A stretch of 64,000 nt of DNA, from assembly GCF_900168115.1 (NCBI RefSeq), contig NZ_FUZC01000008.1:62001-126000 (forward strand). The letters run 5' to 3'. This document shows positions 47,824 to 57,176 of the stretch, in pieces. The notes beneath the pieces were generated by a model that saw only the letters and a list, made by a program, of their open reading frames with translations, did not search any database and was not told the DNA's origin. The stretch is from Salegentibacter salinarum. GTDB taxonomy: Bacteria; Bacteroidota; Bacteroidia; Flavobacteriales; Flavobacteriaceae. A program made the position numbers and the translations under genes. Position 1 is the first letter of the stretch, and every line of letters starts with the position of its first letter.

Positions 47824-50256
47824 ATGGAATCAATGATGATTTATATGCCTGCAATATTGGCTGTAATAGGACTCATTTTTATGTGGGTTAAAAGATCCTG
47901 GGTACTGAAACAGGATGCCGGAGACGGAAAAATGAAAGATATTGCTTCTCATATCTACGAAGGAGCACTCGCCTTTCTTAATGCAGAATATAAATTACTT
48001 AGCTTTTTTGTAATTGGTGCCAGTATAGCGCTCGCAGGTATAGCCTATATTGTACCAACCACTCATTATCTTATTATTGTCGCTTTTATTTTTGGAGCTT
48101 TTTTTTCTGCTTTAGCAGGAAATATGGGAATGAAAATAGCTACCCAAAGTAATGTCCGTACCACCCAGGCAGCCAGAACCAGCTTGCCCCAGGCACTAAA
48201 AGTTTCTTTTGGTGGCGGTACCGTTATGGGACTTGGCGTTGCCGGCTTAGCCGTGCTAGGGCTAACCGCATTTTTTATCCTTTTCTTTCATTATTTTATG
48301 GGAGGGGTTTGGACAGATACCACACAAATGACCGTAGTTTTGGAAACCCTTGCCGGATTCTCCCTGGGAGCCGAATCTATAGCCTTGTTTGCTCGTGTGG
48401 GTGGAGGAATTTACACTAAAGCTGCCGATGTTGGGGCCGATTTAGTGGGAAAAGTTGAAGCAGGTATTCCTGAAGACGACCCGCGTAACCCGGCGACTAT
48501 TGCCGATAACGTGGGAGACAATGTTGGGGATGTTGCAGGAATGGGAGCCGATCTCTTCGGAAGTTATGTTGCTACCGTACTTGCAGCAATGGTTCTAGGA
48601 AACTATATAATTAAAGATATGGGCGGTAATATAGTTGATGCCGGCTTTGGCGGAATCGGCCCTATTTTACTACCTATGGCCATAGCCGGTGCCGGGATTA
48701 TAATTTCTATTATCGGAACTCTTTTAGTTAAAATTAGTAGCAATTCGGCTAAAGAAGCTGAAGTGCAAAAAGCATTGAATATAGGAAACTGGACATCTAT
48801 CGGCCTGGTTGCTGTAGCCAGTTATTTTTTAGTGACCTGGATGCTACCAAAAGAAACCCTTACTATGGGCTTTTTTGTTGGTGGAGCAGAAGGTTTTGAG
48901 TATATGGATATTTCTTCAATTAGGGTGTTTTATGCCTGTTTGGTAGGAATTGTAGTTGGTGGGGTGATCTCTGCCGTAACCGAATATTATACCGGCCTCG
49001 GTAAAAAACCGGTACTTTCTATTGTTCAAAATTCCAGTACCGGAGCCGGAACAAATATTATTGCCGGGCTTGCTACCGGAATGATTTCAACCTTCTTTTC
49101 AGTTTTATTATTTGCATTCGCTATCTGGGCTTCTTACGCTTTCGCGGGATTCTATGGGGTTGCACTTGCAGCTTCAGCTATGATGGCTACTACCGCTATG
49201 CAGTTAGCTATTGATGCCTTTGGACCTATAGCCGATAACGCCGGTGGGATTGCGGAGATGAGCGAACTTCCTGCTGAGGTTAGGGAACGTACAGATATCC
49301 TGGATTCCGTTGGAAATACTACTGCGGCCACCGGGAAAGGTTTTGCCATCGCTTCGGCGGCATTAACTTCACTTGCACTTTTTGCGGCTTATGTAACTTT
49401 TACCGGAATTGACGGAATTAATATTTTTAAAGCGCCTGTTTTAGCCATGTTATTTATCGGTGGAATGGTGCCCGTTGTGTTTTCCGCTTTAGCAATGAAA
49501 TCGGTGGGTAAAGCAGCGATGAAAATGGTTGAAGAAGTAAGGCGGCAGTTTAAAAATATTCCGGGGATTATGGAAGGAACTGCAAAACCTGAATACGATA
49601 AATGTGTAGCGATTTCTACTGAAGCAGCTTTGAAAGAAATGCTGCTACCGGGGGTTTTAACTATAGGTTTTCCTATTGCAATTGCTCTTATTCCAATGCT
49701 TTTTGGTTACGAAAATGTATTGATAGCCGAAATGCTTGGGGGCTATATGGCCGGAGTTACGGTAAGCGGAGTTCTTTGGGCAATATTTCAAAATAATGCC
49801 GGTGGTGCCTGGGATAATGCAAAGAAATCTTTTGAAGCCGGGGTGCTAATTAACGGAGTGATGACTTACAAAGGTTCTGAAGCACATAAAGCAGCGGTAA
49901 CCGGTGATACGGTTGGAGATCCTTTTAAAGATACTTCGGGGCCATCAATGAATATTTTAATAAAATTAACCTGTTTAATTGGTTTGGTAATCGCGCCAAT
50001 TTTAGGAGGCCATACCGAAACAGATATTCCTAACGAGGGGGCTTCTATTGAAATGGAGCAAAATATAAATGCTAATGATGCTGAAGATCTTTCAGAAGAA
50101 ATTCAGGTAAATATGACTTCTGAAGGAAATAAAACCATCGCAAAAGTGAGAATTACAACCACGCGAAAAGGGGAAACCAAAGTTCAGCAGAAAACCTTTA
50201 CCGGTACAAAAGCTGAAGTAGAAAAACAGGTACAAGCTTTAAAAGATAAGGCCTGA
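47824..50256 (+). CDS. hppA: Membrane-bound ion-pumping pyrophosphatase (K+-dependent type)
   Basis: An 810-residue integral membrane protein with about 16 TM helices. The catalytic loop [11 protein letters not shown] (202-212) and the acidic [11 protein letters not shown] region (229-239) are intact. In [10 protein letters not shown], Ala501 occupies the position that is Lys in K+-independent enzymes, so a K+-dependent Na+ and/or H+ pump is indicated. After the last TM there is an unusual hydrophilic tail of about 80 residues (730-810), rich in Glu/Asn then Lys/Thr. The pump couples PPi hydrolysis to an ion gradient. It is a single-gene unit. Confidence 0.95.
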   Translation: MESMMIYMPAILAVIGLIFMWVKRSWVLKQDAGDGKMKDIASHIYEGALAFLNAEYKLLSFFVIGASIALAGIAYIVPTTHYLIIVAFIFGAFFSALAGNMGMKIATQSNVRTTQAARTSLPQALKVSFGGGTVMGLGVAGLAVLGLTAFFILFFHYFMGGVWTDTTQMTVVLETLAGFSLGAESIALFARVGGGIYTKAADVGADLVGKVEAGIPEDDPRNPATIADNVGDNVGDVAGMGADLFGSYVATVLAAMVLGNYIIKDMGGNIVDAGFGGIGPILLPMAIAGAGIIISIIGTLLVKISSNSAKEAEVQKALNIGNWTSIGLVAVASYFLVTWMLPKETLTMGFFVGGAEGFEYMDISSIRVFYACLVGIVVGGVISAVTEYYTGLGKKPVLSIVQNSSTGAGTNIIAGLATGMISTFFSVLLFAFAIWASYAFAGFYGVALAASAMMATTAMQLAIDAFGPIADNAGGIAEMSELPAEVRERTDILDSVGNTTAATGKGFAIASAALTSLALFAAYVTFTGIDGINIFKAPVLAMLFIGGMVPVVFSALAMKSVGKAAMKMVEEVRRQFKNIPGIMEGTAKPEYDKCVAISTEAALKEMLLPGVLTIGFPIAIALIPMLFGYENVLIAEMLGGYMAGVTVSGVLWAIFQNNAGGAWDNAKKSFEAGVLINGVMTYKGSEAHKAAVTGDTVGDPFKDTSGPSMNILIKLTCLIGLVIAPILGGHTETDIPNEGASIEMEQNINANDAEDLSEEIQVNMTSEGNKTIAKVRITTTRKGETKVQQKTFTGTKAEVEKQVQALKDKA

Positions 50257-50277
50257 TAATTTTTTCAGATAAAAAAT

Positions 50278-50399
50278 AAAAGAGGCTGTTTGATAATTCT
50301 TGTCTCCGTCAAGCTGAACTTGTTTCAGCTTCAAACATGTTAGATCCTGAAAACAAGTTCAGGATGACGGGTTTTACAAGGATTCCACCAGCCTCTTTT
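50278..50399. repeat. Palindromic repeat (family A) nested inside a terminator-like hairpin
   Basis: Outer arms AAAGAGGCTG (50278-50287) and CAGCCTCTTT (50389-50398) pair perfectly. Between them lies a family A repeat: GTCAAGCTGAACTTGTTTCAG on the left, AAACAAGTTCAGGATGAC on the right. The outer arms look like the two halves of the bidirectional terminator between hppA and the convergent YciF-like gene, so the repeat may have inserted into the loop. Confidence 0.7.
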
Positions 50400-50414
50400 C
50401 TTAATAAATGGGGC

Positions 50415-50897
50415 TTATTTAGCCTTTTTATTCACGCGTTTTTCAGCGAGTTTATTTAGGTCTTCATCTGCGGTGTATTCCTCATCAAGGGTTTTCTTTA
50501 ATGTTTTTGCTGCATCCTTATGGCCTAATTCTTTGGCATATCTCACTAAAGTACCGTACCCGGAAATTTCATAGTGTTCCACCCGCTGGGCATCTGCAAT
50601 AAGACCGGCATCCCTTACATCATCTTCCGCATCTTCTTTTAGAAATGACTCTGCTTCTTCAATAAGGCCTTTCATCGCTTTACATTCTTCACCGGTAGGT
50701 TTAAACCCTAAGTCTTTACTTACTTCTTCCAAACGTTTTTTGTGCTCTTTAGTTTCTTCCAAATGGTCTTCAAAAGCTTTCTTCAGTTTTTCATCGTTCG
50801 CAGCTTTTGCCATTTTTGGTAAGGCTTTTACTAACTGGCTTTCGGCACTATAAAGGTCCTTTAATTGATGTTCGAATAGATCTTCTAACTTTTTCAT
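50415..50897 (-). CDS. Ferritin-like DUF892 (YciF-type) stress protein
   Basis: A 160-residue, mainly helical protein of the DUF892/YciF family. The N-terminal K-K-L-E-D-L-F-E-H-Q-L-K-D-L-Y-S-A-E block has the metal-binding acidic/His pattern of a ferritin-like four-helix bundle, with further Glu/His residues in H-L-E-E-T-K-E-H and R-V-E-H-Y-E-I. The C-terminus is Lys-rich. Such proteins are induced under stress in enterobacteria, but their catalytic role is uncertain. It is convergent with hppA and divergent from the Rho_N/SAP-like gene of the NHEJ operon. Confidence 0.88.
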   Translation of the reverse strand: MKKLEDLFEHQLKDLYSAESQLVKALPKMAKAANDEKLKKAFEDHLEETKEHKKRLEEVSKDLGFKPTGEECKAMKGLIEEAESFLKEDAEDDVRDAGLIADAQRVEHYEISGYGTLVRYAKELGHKDAAKTLKKTLDEEYTADEDLNKLAEKRVNKKAK

Positions 50898-51107
50898 AAT
50901 TAAATATTTAATGGTTAAAATTGTTAGATAAATTTATAAGCAAACTGCACTAAAGCAAGTTAAATGAGTGATAAAGCTTTGTTGTTTATTCCTTAAAATT
51001 TTTTAAGCCGAAGTTTTCATTTTTAATTTTAACAAAGCTACAACTAAGCTTCCGCAGTAATTCCCTTAATTTTAATTAGAAACTTTTATTAACCAAAATT
51101 AAATGTT

Positions 51108-51356
51108 ATGGCTAAAGATCACGGACCATCAATTAAGAATGATGAACAGTATGAGGAACTTCGCGATAAAGGAATGAGTAAATCTAAAGCCGCGAGAATT
51201 GCAAACGAATCTAAGTCTGGTGAGAAAGGCGGAAAAGCCGATAAATATGAAGAACGCTCTAAGGAAGAACTCTATGAGAAAGCCCAGGAGGTTGGCATTG
51301 AAGGCCGAAGCGATATGACCAAGGATGAGTTAATTAAAGCTCTTAGAAACCACTAG
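51108..51356 (+). CDS. Small Rho_N/SAP-like DNA-binding protein upstream of Ku
   Basis: An 82-residue basic protein. Residues 1-36 (M-A-K-D-H-G-P-S-I-K ... K-A-A-R-I-A-N) form a conserved N-terminal unit seen in a family of small actinobacterial and Bacteroidota proteins. Residues about 46-82 make a Rho termination factor N-terminal / SAP-like helix-extended-loop-helix motif (L-Y-E-K-A-Q-E-V-G-I-E-G-R-S-D-M-T-K-D-E-L). The stop is one base from the ku ATG, so it is very probably co-translated with Ku and LigD. A DNA- or RNA-binding accessory role is inferred; Ku proteins elsewhere sometimes carry a fused SAP domain. Confidence 0.8.
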   Translation: MAKDHGPSIKNDEQYEELRDKGMSKSKAARIANESKSGEKGGKADKYEERSKEELYEKAQEVGIEGRSDMTKDELIKALRNH

Positions 51357-51357
51357 A

Positions 51358-52134
51358 ATGAGATCTATCTGGAACGGCTCTATTAGCTTCGGACTGGTTT
51401 CTATACCGGTAAAATTATATTCTGCTTCCGAAAGTAGAAAACTCGATTTAGACATGCTTGATAAGCATGATAATGCCCGAATAAGGTATAAACGTGTGAA
51501 TGAAGATACCGGGAAAGAAGTGGAGTGGAAAGATATTGTAAAGGGTTTTAAAAAGGATGAAGATTATATTGTGCTTGAGAAAGAAGATTTTGAAAATGCA
51601 AACCTTAAAAAGAGTAAAACCATAGATATTGAAGAATTTGTGGCCGAAGATGATGTGGCCGAGGTGCTTTATAAAAAACCATACTTTCTCGAACCACAAA
51701 AAGAAGGAGGAAAATCTTATAATCTACTCCGAGATGCATTAAAAAAAACCGGAAAACTTGGTGTGGCTACTTTTGTGATGCGCCAAAAAGAGCATTTAAG
51801 CCTGGTTGGCGTTTACGATAAAGCCCTCGTACTTCATGTAATAAGGTTTTCTGATGAAATCCGGGAAACCAAAGACCTGAAGCTACCAAAAACCAAAGTC
51901 GCAAAAAAAGAGGTTGATATGGCAATTTCTCTCATTGAGCAATACACTACAGAGTTTGATCCTGATAAATTTAAAGATGTTTATAATGATCAATTAATGA
52001 AGATTATTGAATCCAAAAGCACCGGTAAAAAGCCCAAACCACAGAAATTTAAAGATGAGCCTACCCAGGCCAAAGATCTTATGGCAAAATTAAAGGCCAG
52101 TTTAGATAAAAAGAAAAAATCTAAAGCATCCTAA
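51358..52134 (+). CDS. ku: Bacterial Ku, NHEJ end-binding protein
   Basis: A 258-residue Ku homodimer subunit. It begins M-R-S-I-W-N-G-S-I-S-F-G-L-V-S-I-P-V, the classic start, and carries the Ku core (about 10-200: Y-K-R-V, E-D-Y-I-V-L, Y-F-L-E-P, L-R-D-A-L-K-K, H-L-S-L-V). A basic Lys-rich C-terminus of about 40 residues probably contacts DNA. Ku binds double-strand break ends and recruits LigD. The flanking genes (SAP-like one base upstream, ligD three bases downstream) form a compact NHEJ operon. The length is normal. Confidence 0.96.
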   Translation: MRSIWNGSISFGLVSIPVKLYSASESRKLDLDMLDKHDNARIRYKRVNEDTGKEVEWKDIVKGFKKDEDYIVLEKEDFENANLKKSKTIDIEEFVAEDDVAEVLYKKPYFLEPQKEGGKSYNLLRDALKKTGKLGVATFVMRQKEHLSLVGVYDKALVLHVIRFSDEIRETKDLKLPKTKVAKKEVDMAISLIEQYTTEFDPDKFKDVYNDQLMKIIESKSTGKKPKPQKFKDEPTQAKDLMAKLKASLDKKKKSKAS

Positions 52135-52137
52135 GCG

Positions 52138-54597
52138 ATGGGTTTAGAAGATTATAAAAAGAAACGAGACTTTAATAACACCCCAGAACCCGGTGCCGAT
52201 TTTTCTACCGAAAACCGAGGGCGCTTTGTTATTCAACGTCACGAAGCTACACGATTGCATTATGATTTACGCCTGGAAATGGAGGGCGTGCTAAAAAGTT
52301 GGGCCGTTCCCAAAGGTCCTTCAATGAACCCGAAAGACAAACGTCTAGCCATAGAAACCGAAGACCATCCCGTAAAATATTTGCATTTTGAAGGTACAAT
52401 ACCAAAAGGGAATTATGGCGCCGGAGAAATGCAAATTTGGGATAATGGAACTTTTAAAGCTGCTGCCAAAACTAAAGATAACCTTGAGGAACAATGGGAA
52501 GCTGGCAATTTGAAAATTGTTTTTAGCGGAAAGAAAATCAAAGGTGAATTTGCCCTGGTTAAAACCAAGCGTGGCGATAAGAAAAATCAGTGGTTATTGA
52601 TAAAAAAGAAAGACGATTTTTCTACCGATTTAGATTATGATGCAGAAGTTTTTTCTGAAAAATCTTCTAAAAATAAAGATACCGGTAAATCTAAAGGGAA
52701 AGTCAGGAAGATAAAACCTTCAGAATTTATAAAACCTATGCTGGCCACCACCGGCAAGAAAATCTTTAACGATCCCGATTGGATTTACGAACTAAAATGG
52801 GATGGTTACCGCGCCCTGGCCAATATTGAAGACGGCAAGGTAGATCTTTATTCCCGCAACGGAATTTCTTTTAATTCTAAGTTTTCAAAACTGGTTAAAG
52901 ATTTAGAACAGATTGAGAACGATGTGATTTTAGACGGTGAAATTGTGGTGTTGAATAAAGACGGAATACCTCAATTTCAGGCTTTACAAAATTATGATGA
53001 AAACACGCCGGGAGCCTTGCGCTTCTATGTTTTTGATATGCTTTTTCTAAATGGGCATTCTATGCTGGATTTACCACTTTTAGAGCGCAAAAGTTTAATT
53101 CCGGAGGTGGTGGAAAATTTGGATTTGGTTCAGTATTGCGATCATATTGAAGGAATGGGCACCGCATTCTATAATAAAGCCATAGACCTGGGATTGGAAG
53201 GTGTGATTGCCAAAAAAGCCGATGGGACTTATTCTCCCGGTTATAGAACTGAAAAGTGGCTAAAGTTAAAAGGCGAAAACACACGGGAAGTCCTCATTTG
53301 CGGATACACAACTTCAGAAGGATCAGTTTTTGGTTCTTTGATTATGGGCGCTTATGAGGGTGAAGAGTTAAAGTATATTGGAAATTGCGGTACCGGATTT
53401 TCTAATGATGAGCAAAAAGAATTACTGAAAAAGTTCAAAAGGCGAGAACGAAAAACCTCTCCTTTTCCTGAAAAAATTAATTTAAAAGGTCGTGAGCCGG
53501 TTTGGATGCGCCCCGATTTAATTGCAGAAGTAAAATTTTCAGAAATTACAAAAACCGGTAAATTAAGACACCCGGTTTTTAAAGCCTTAAGAGAAGATAA
53601 AGAACCGGAAGAAATTTCAGCCGAAGAAATTGTTGAAAATAAAGTTTCCGAAGAAAAGAAATCAAAAAAATCATCTTCTAAAAGGAAGTCAGGAGAAAGC
53701 CTGGAAATAGATGGGATAGATGTGCCGTTTACCAATCTGGATAAAGTTTACTGGCCCGATTCGGGATTTAGAAAATACGATTTAATAGATTATTATATCC
53801 AGGTTTCAGAGGTGATGTTGCCTTATTTAAAAGATCGTCCGCAAAATTTGCACCGGCATCCCAACGGCATTAAAAAACAGGGATTTTATCAAAAAGACAA
53901 CGAAGGAAATTTACCCGATTGGATAGCAACCACTGATATTTATTCAGAATCTTCAGAAAAAGATATCGAATATTTGCTTTGCCAGGATGAGCCTACGCTT
54001 TTATATATGGCGAATTTGGGCTGTATAGAGATCAATCCGTGGAATTCCAGGGTGGAAAACCTTGATTTTCCTGATTATACGGTGATAGATTTAGACCCAT
54101 CTGATAAAAATACTTTTGAAGAAGTTATTGAAGTGGCCCAGGCTGCAAAGGAAGTGATGGATTTGGCTAAAATTGAAGGGTATTGCAAAACTTCAGGCTC
54201 CAGCGGACTTCATATTTATATTCCGCTAGGCGGAAATTATTCTTATGATGAAGCTCGCGATTTCACGAAATTACTGTGTTATTATATTGCCGATAAAGTT
54301 CCGGAAATAACCAGTATGGACCGGGCAAAGAAAAAAAGAAAAGATAAAATTTACCTGGATTATTTACAAAACCGAAGAGGTCAAACTTTAGCTTCCGCTT
54401 ATTGCGCGCGTCCAAAACCCGGGGCGCCCGTTTCAACCCCCCTGGAATGGAAGGAAGTAAAGAGCGGACTTAAAATTTTAGATTTTACCATTAAAGATAT
54501 GCCGCAGCGAATTCAGAAGAAAGGAGATTTATTTAGAAAAGTGCTGGAAAAAGGGATTGATATGGAAAAGGCGATGCAAAACCTGGAATCTTCCTAA
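52138..54597 (+). CDS. ligD: Multifunctional ATP-dependent DNA ligase LigD (PE-LIG-POL)
   Basis: An 819-residue NHEJ enzyme. Domain order is phosphoesterase (about 10-165; H-E-A-T-R-L-H-Y-D-L with His35, His41 and Asp43, then His77), ligase (about 195-490; adenylated Lys220 in E-L-K-W-D-G-Y-R-A) and primase-polymerase (about 520-815; Asp651 and Asp653 in D-L-D-P). This PE-LIG-POL order differs from the mycobacterial POL-PE-LIG order and is common in other phyla. A Lys/Ser/Glu-rich linker lies at about 490-520. The three activities trim, fill and seal broken ends held by Ku. It starts three bases after ku. Confidence 0.95.
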   Translation: MGLEDYKKKRDFNNTPEPGADFSTENRGRFVIQRHEATRLHYDLRLEMEGVLKSWAVPKGPSMNPKDKRLAIETEDHPVKYLHFEGTIPKGNYGAGEMQIWDNGTFKAAAKTKDNLEEQWEAGNLKIVFSGKKIKGEFALVKTKRGDKKNQWLLIKKKDDFSTDLDYDAEVFSEKSSKNKDTGKSKGKVRKIKPSEFIKPMLATTGKKIFNDPDWIYELKWDGYRALANIEDGKVDLYSRNGISFNSKFSKLVKDLEQIENDVILDGEIVVLNKDGIPQFQALQNYDENTPGALRFYVFDMLFLNGHSMLDLPLLERKSLIPEVVENLDLVQYCDHIEGMGTAFYNKAIDLGLEGVIAKKADGTYSPGYRTEKWLKLKGENTREVLICGYTTSEGSVFGSLIMGAYEGEELKYIGNCGTGFSNDEQKELLKKFKRRERKTSPFPEKINLKGREPVWMRPDLIAEVKFSEITKTGKLRHPVFKALREDKEPEEISAEEIVENKVSEEKKSKKSSSKRKSGESLEIDGIDVPFTNLDKVYWPDSGFRKYDLIDYYIQVSEVMLPYLKDRPQNLHRHPNGIKKQGFYQKDNEGNLPDWIATTDIYSESSEKDIEYLLCQDEPTLLYMANLGCIEINPWNSRVENLDFPDYTVIDLDPSDKNTFEEVIEVAQAAKEVMDLAKIEGYCKTSGSSGLHIYIPLGGNYSYDEARDFTKLLCYYIADKVPEITSMDRAKKKRKDKIYLDYLQNRRGQTLASAYCARPKPGAPVSTPLEWKEVKSGLKILDFTIKDMPQRIQKKGDLFRKVLEKGIDMEKAMQNLESS

Positions 54598-54660
54598 AGT
54601 TTATTTAAAAGCAGGGCAGGGCTTCCGTAGAATTTTTAACTTGACCCAAAGTGGAAATTA

Positions 54661-55695
54661 ATGAAGAAAAGATTACGCAAACTTGCCGGCCGGTATAAGC
54701 TTATAGATCAGGTTTTAATTACACCATATAGAAGCTATGGAACCCACTCTCACCTTTATATTAAAGGGCGCGTACTGGATAACGAACCGCTAAAAATCAC
54801 CCAGGATGCGAATATTTTCAAAACGATAAAAACCACTTATAAACAGTTTGATACGTTTGAAATTCCTGAGGCACAAATAGATTTAAGCCTACCGGGAAAG
54901 GTGCAGGCCACCACGAAAAGTGATGATGAAGGTTTCTTTTTGTTTGATGATATTATAGAAACGAACCTGGCAGAACACGCCGATGAAGAAGGCTGGCTGG
55001 ATTATGCCGTGTATTATAATGGTCCTTTAGGAAAAAAGACAGAACTCCTGGAAGATCCTTTTAAGGGTGATTTTTTAATTCCAGATCCTACTGCGGAATA
55101 TGGAGTGATAAGTGACATAGACGATACTATCTTACATACTGGCGTCACTTCATTTTTAAAACTTAGGTTGCTGAAAAATTCTTTACTAACCAATGCTTAT
55201 AATAGAATTCCGCTAAAAGGTGCGGCTGAATTTTACCAAAAACTCCATACCGGGAGAGACGGTACGCCTAATAATCCTATTTTTTATTTAAGCAACAGCC
55301 CGTGGAATTTATATGAATATCTCAAACTGTTTTTAGATCATAATGCGTTTCCAAAAGGGCCAATTTTATTGCGAAAATTCAGAACGCCTTTTGATGGTAG
55401 TATAAAACCTGAAAAACCTCACAAACAGAAGGAAATTGCGAATATTTTGAAGACTTATCCCGCAATGAATTTTATTCTTATTGGTGATAGCGGCGAGCAC
55501 GATGCTTCTATTTATACCGAAATCGCAGCCCAATATCCAGATAGGATCCTGGCAATTTATTTAAGAAGCGTAAAGCATAAAAAACAAATGAATCGCGTTC
55601 GCAGTATCATAGACAATTTTGAAACCACTCCGGTGCTAATGGTTGAAACATCGCAGGAAGCCGTAGAACATGCCAGGGAACACGGATTTATTTAG
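54661..55695 (+). CDS. App1-family (DUF2183) HAD-like phosphatase
   Basis: A 344-residue protein whose C-terminal half (about 145-330) is the App1/DUF2183 phosphatase domain: D-I-D-D-T-I-L at 152-158 (DxDxT catalytic Asp152/Asp154), Y-L-S-N-S-P-W-N-L (motif 2), a Lys in the K-P-H-K region and I-G-D-S-G-E-H-D (acidic motif 4). Yeast App1 is a phosphatidate phosphatase; bacterial substrates are not established. The N-terminal about 140 residues are beta-rich with unknown function. It follows ligD by 63 bases; whether it shares the NHEJ transcript is unclear. Confidence 0.87.
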   Translation: MKKRLRKLAGRYKLIDQVLITPYRSYGTHSHLYIKGRVLDNEPLKITQDANIFKTIKTTYKQFDTFEIPEAQIDLSLPGKVQATTKSDDEGFFLFDDIIETNLAEHADEEGWLDYAVYYNGPLGKKTELLEDPFKGDFLIPDPTAEYGVISDIDDTILHTGVTSFLKLRLLKNSLLTNAYNRIPLKGAAEFYQKLHTGRDGTPNNPIFYLSNSPWNLYEYLKLFLDHNAFPKGPILLRKFRTPFDGSIKPEKPHKQKEIANILKTYPAMNFILIGDSGEHDASIYTEIAAQYPDRILAIYLRSVKHKKQMNRVRSIIDNFETTPVLMVETSQEAVEHAREHGFI

Positions 55696-55707
55696 AAAAT
55701 CAGAAAC

Positions 55708-56373
55708 TTAATCGTCTATACTTTGGCCAACTGCCGTTTTTCTACTTGCAGGCGCTTTTCTTGGCATAGTTCTAAATATATGATCCCATAGCGGAGAGGA
55801 AACACCAAAAGCCCTATCAGATTCACGGTAGTGATGAATACTGTGATGGTGCCATAAAGTTTTCAGAAAATTATTAGGCACTTTAAAAGCGTGTATCGAA
55901 TAATGTACCGCCAGGTAACCGGCATATCCTATTAAAAATCCGGCTAAAAATCCGAAAACATAATCGCCTAAAACCGCGCGGTAAATTATAAAAAGTACGG
56001 TAGCAATTATCAGGCTTAAAACCGGTGGCATTGCCAATCGGGATTTATCTTTAGGATAATCGTGGTGCACCCCGTGCATAGTATAGGAAATCTTCTTTTT
56101 ACGCTCGCTGGTTGCAGGAATATGATACAAATACCGATGCATAATATATTCCACGAAAGTGAAAAAGAATAATCCGGCAAGAAAAAGGCCTACCATCAAT
56201 GGGGTTTCAAAACCTTTTTCAATAATTCCGTAGTAAATTAAAGCTGTCGCAATTAATCCAAAAATAATTAACGGAAGCGAAATATGGGTGTGCGTAAGCT
56301 TTTCTAAAATTGGGTTGTCAAATAACTTTGGAGAACCCTTGTGCTTTGGTCTTTTAAGTTTTGTTGATTCCAT
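55708..56373 (-). CDS. Fatty acid 2-hydroxylase-like membrane protein
   Basis: A 221-residue membrane protein of the fatty acid hydroxylase superfamily. Its histidine pattern (H-R-Y-L-Y-H at 79-84, H-G-V-H-H-D-Y-P-K-D at 100-109, H-Y-S-I-H at 157-161, W-H-H-H-S-I-H-H at 174-181) fits the Scs7/FA2H branch. That branch hydroxylates the acyl chain of sphingolipids at carbon 2. TM segments are at about 30-75 and 116-160. Bacteroidota can make sphingolipids or sulfonolipids, so 2-hydroxylation of such lipids is a reasonable inference. The gene lies 11 bases after the deoxynucleoside kinase gene in the same direction. Confidence 0.85.
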   Translation of the reverse strand: MESTKLKRPKHKGSPKLFDNPILEKLTHTHISLPLIIFGLIATALIYYGIIEKGFETPLMVGLFLAGLFFFTFVEYIMHRYLYHIPATSERKKKISYTMHGVHHDYPKDKSRLAMPPVLSLIIATVLFIIYRAVLGDYVFGFLAGFLIGYAGYLAVHYSIHAFKVPNNFLKTLWHHHSIHHYRESDRAFGVSSPLWDHIFRTMPRKAPASRKTAVGQSIDD

Positions 56374-56384
56374 TTTTATTAGAT

Positions 56385-56999
56385 TTAAAATAAACCATGA
56401 ATTTCAGCGTCAATACGGTTAATAATGTCACCCAGGTCTTCGGGATTATCTACAAAATTAATATTATCTACGTCTATTATTAACAAGTTTCCTTTGTTAT
56501 AATTGTGTACCCAGGCTTCATATCTTTCATTTAACCGACTTAAATAATCGATTGAAATCGAGTTTTCGTAATCACGACCTCGTTTATGTATTTGGGACAC
56601 CAAATTAGGAATACTGCTTCTTAAATAAATAAGAAGATCAGGTCCCTGCACAACACTTTCCATAAGGTCAAAAAGCGAACTGTAATTTTTAAAATCCCTG
56701 TTGGTCATTAACCCCATGGCGTGCAGGTTTGGCGCAAAAATATGTGCATCTTCATAAATTGTCCGGTCCTGTATTATATTTTTTCCGCTTTCACGAATTT
56801 GTAAAATTTGTCTGAACCTGCTGTTTAAAAAATAGATTTGGAGGTTAAAAGACCAGCGCTCCATTTTATTATAAAAATCTTCGAGATAGGGATTCTCCAA
56901 TACATCTTCATACTGCGCTTCCCAGTTGTAATGTTTTGCCAATAATTTAGTAAGCGTGGTTTTACCTGCTCCTATATTCCCTGCAATCGCTACGTGCAT
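56385..56999 (-). CDS. Deoxynucleoside kinase
   Basis: A 204-residue P-loop kinase: G-N-I-G-A-G-K-T-T at 7-15, the E-D-V-L-E-N-P-Y substrate block, and Q-D-R-T-I-Y-E-D-A-H-I-F (the D-R-S/T-like motif with catalytic carboxylate upstream). A lid-like R-G-R-D-Y-E is present. It phosphorylates deoxynucleosides to monophosphates for salvage; sequence style suggests the deoxyadenosine/deoxyguanosine kinase branch, but specificity is uncertain. With the CNT transporter and thyA in this window it fits nucleoside salvage. It is divergent from the DUF302 gene. Confidence 0.9.
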   Translation of the reverse strand: MHVAIAGNIGAGKTTLTKLLAKHYNWEAQYEDVLENPYLEDFYNKMERWSFNLQIYFLNSRFRQILQIRESGKNIIQDRTIYEDAHIFAPNLHAMGLMTNRDFKNYSSLFDLMESVVQGPDLLIYLRSSIPNLVSQIHKRGRDYENSISIDYLSRLNERYEAWVHNYNKGNLLIIDVDNINFVDNPEDLGDIINRIDAEIHGLF

Positions 57000-57117
57000 A
57001 AATTCATTAAAATTAGATAGTTATTTGGGGCGCTAAAAAAGCGCGGGTGTAAAGATACAAGAATTAAGGTGCCCTGAATTTTCACCTTGTCAAAATACTC
57101 ATAAATCTTGAAAAGCT

Positions 57118-57149
57118 AAAGGATTTGATTCTATATCTCCCTAAATTTG
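57118..57149 (+). promoter_or_regulatory. Candidate Bacteroidota promoter for the DUF302 gene
   Basis: TTG at 57118-57120 and TAAATTTG at 57142-57149 are separated by 21 bases. Transcription would begin near 57157, 20 bases before the ATG at 57177, which argues against the in-frame TTG at 57147 as start. Confidence 0.5.
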
Positions 57150-57176
57150 ATTAATTTAAGGCAAGAATTGAGATCT

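Noticed and set aside
53352-53735. Minus-strand frame of 127 codons
   Set aside because: It is antisense to the ligase-polymerase linker of ligD; the Ser/Phe-rich composition mirrors Lys/Glu-rich coding on the other strand.
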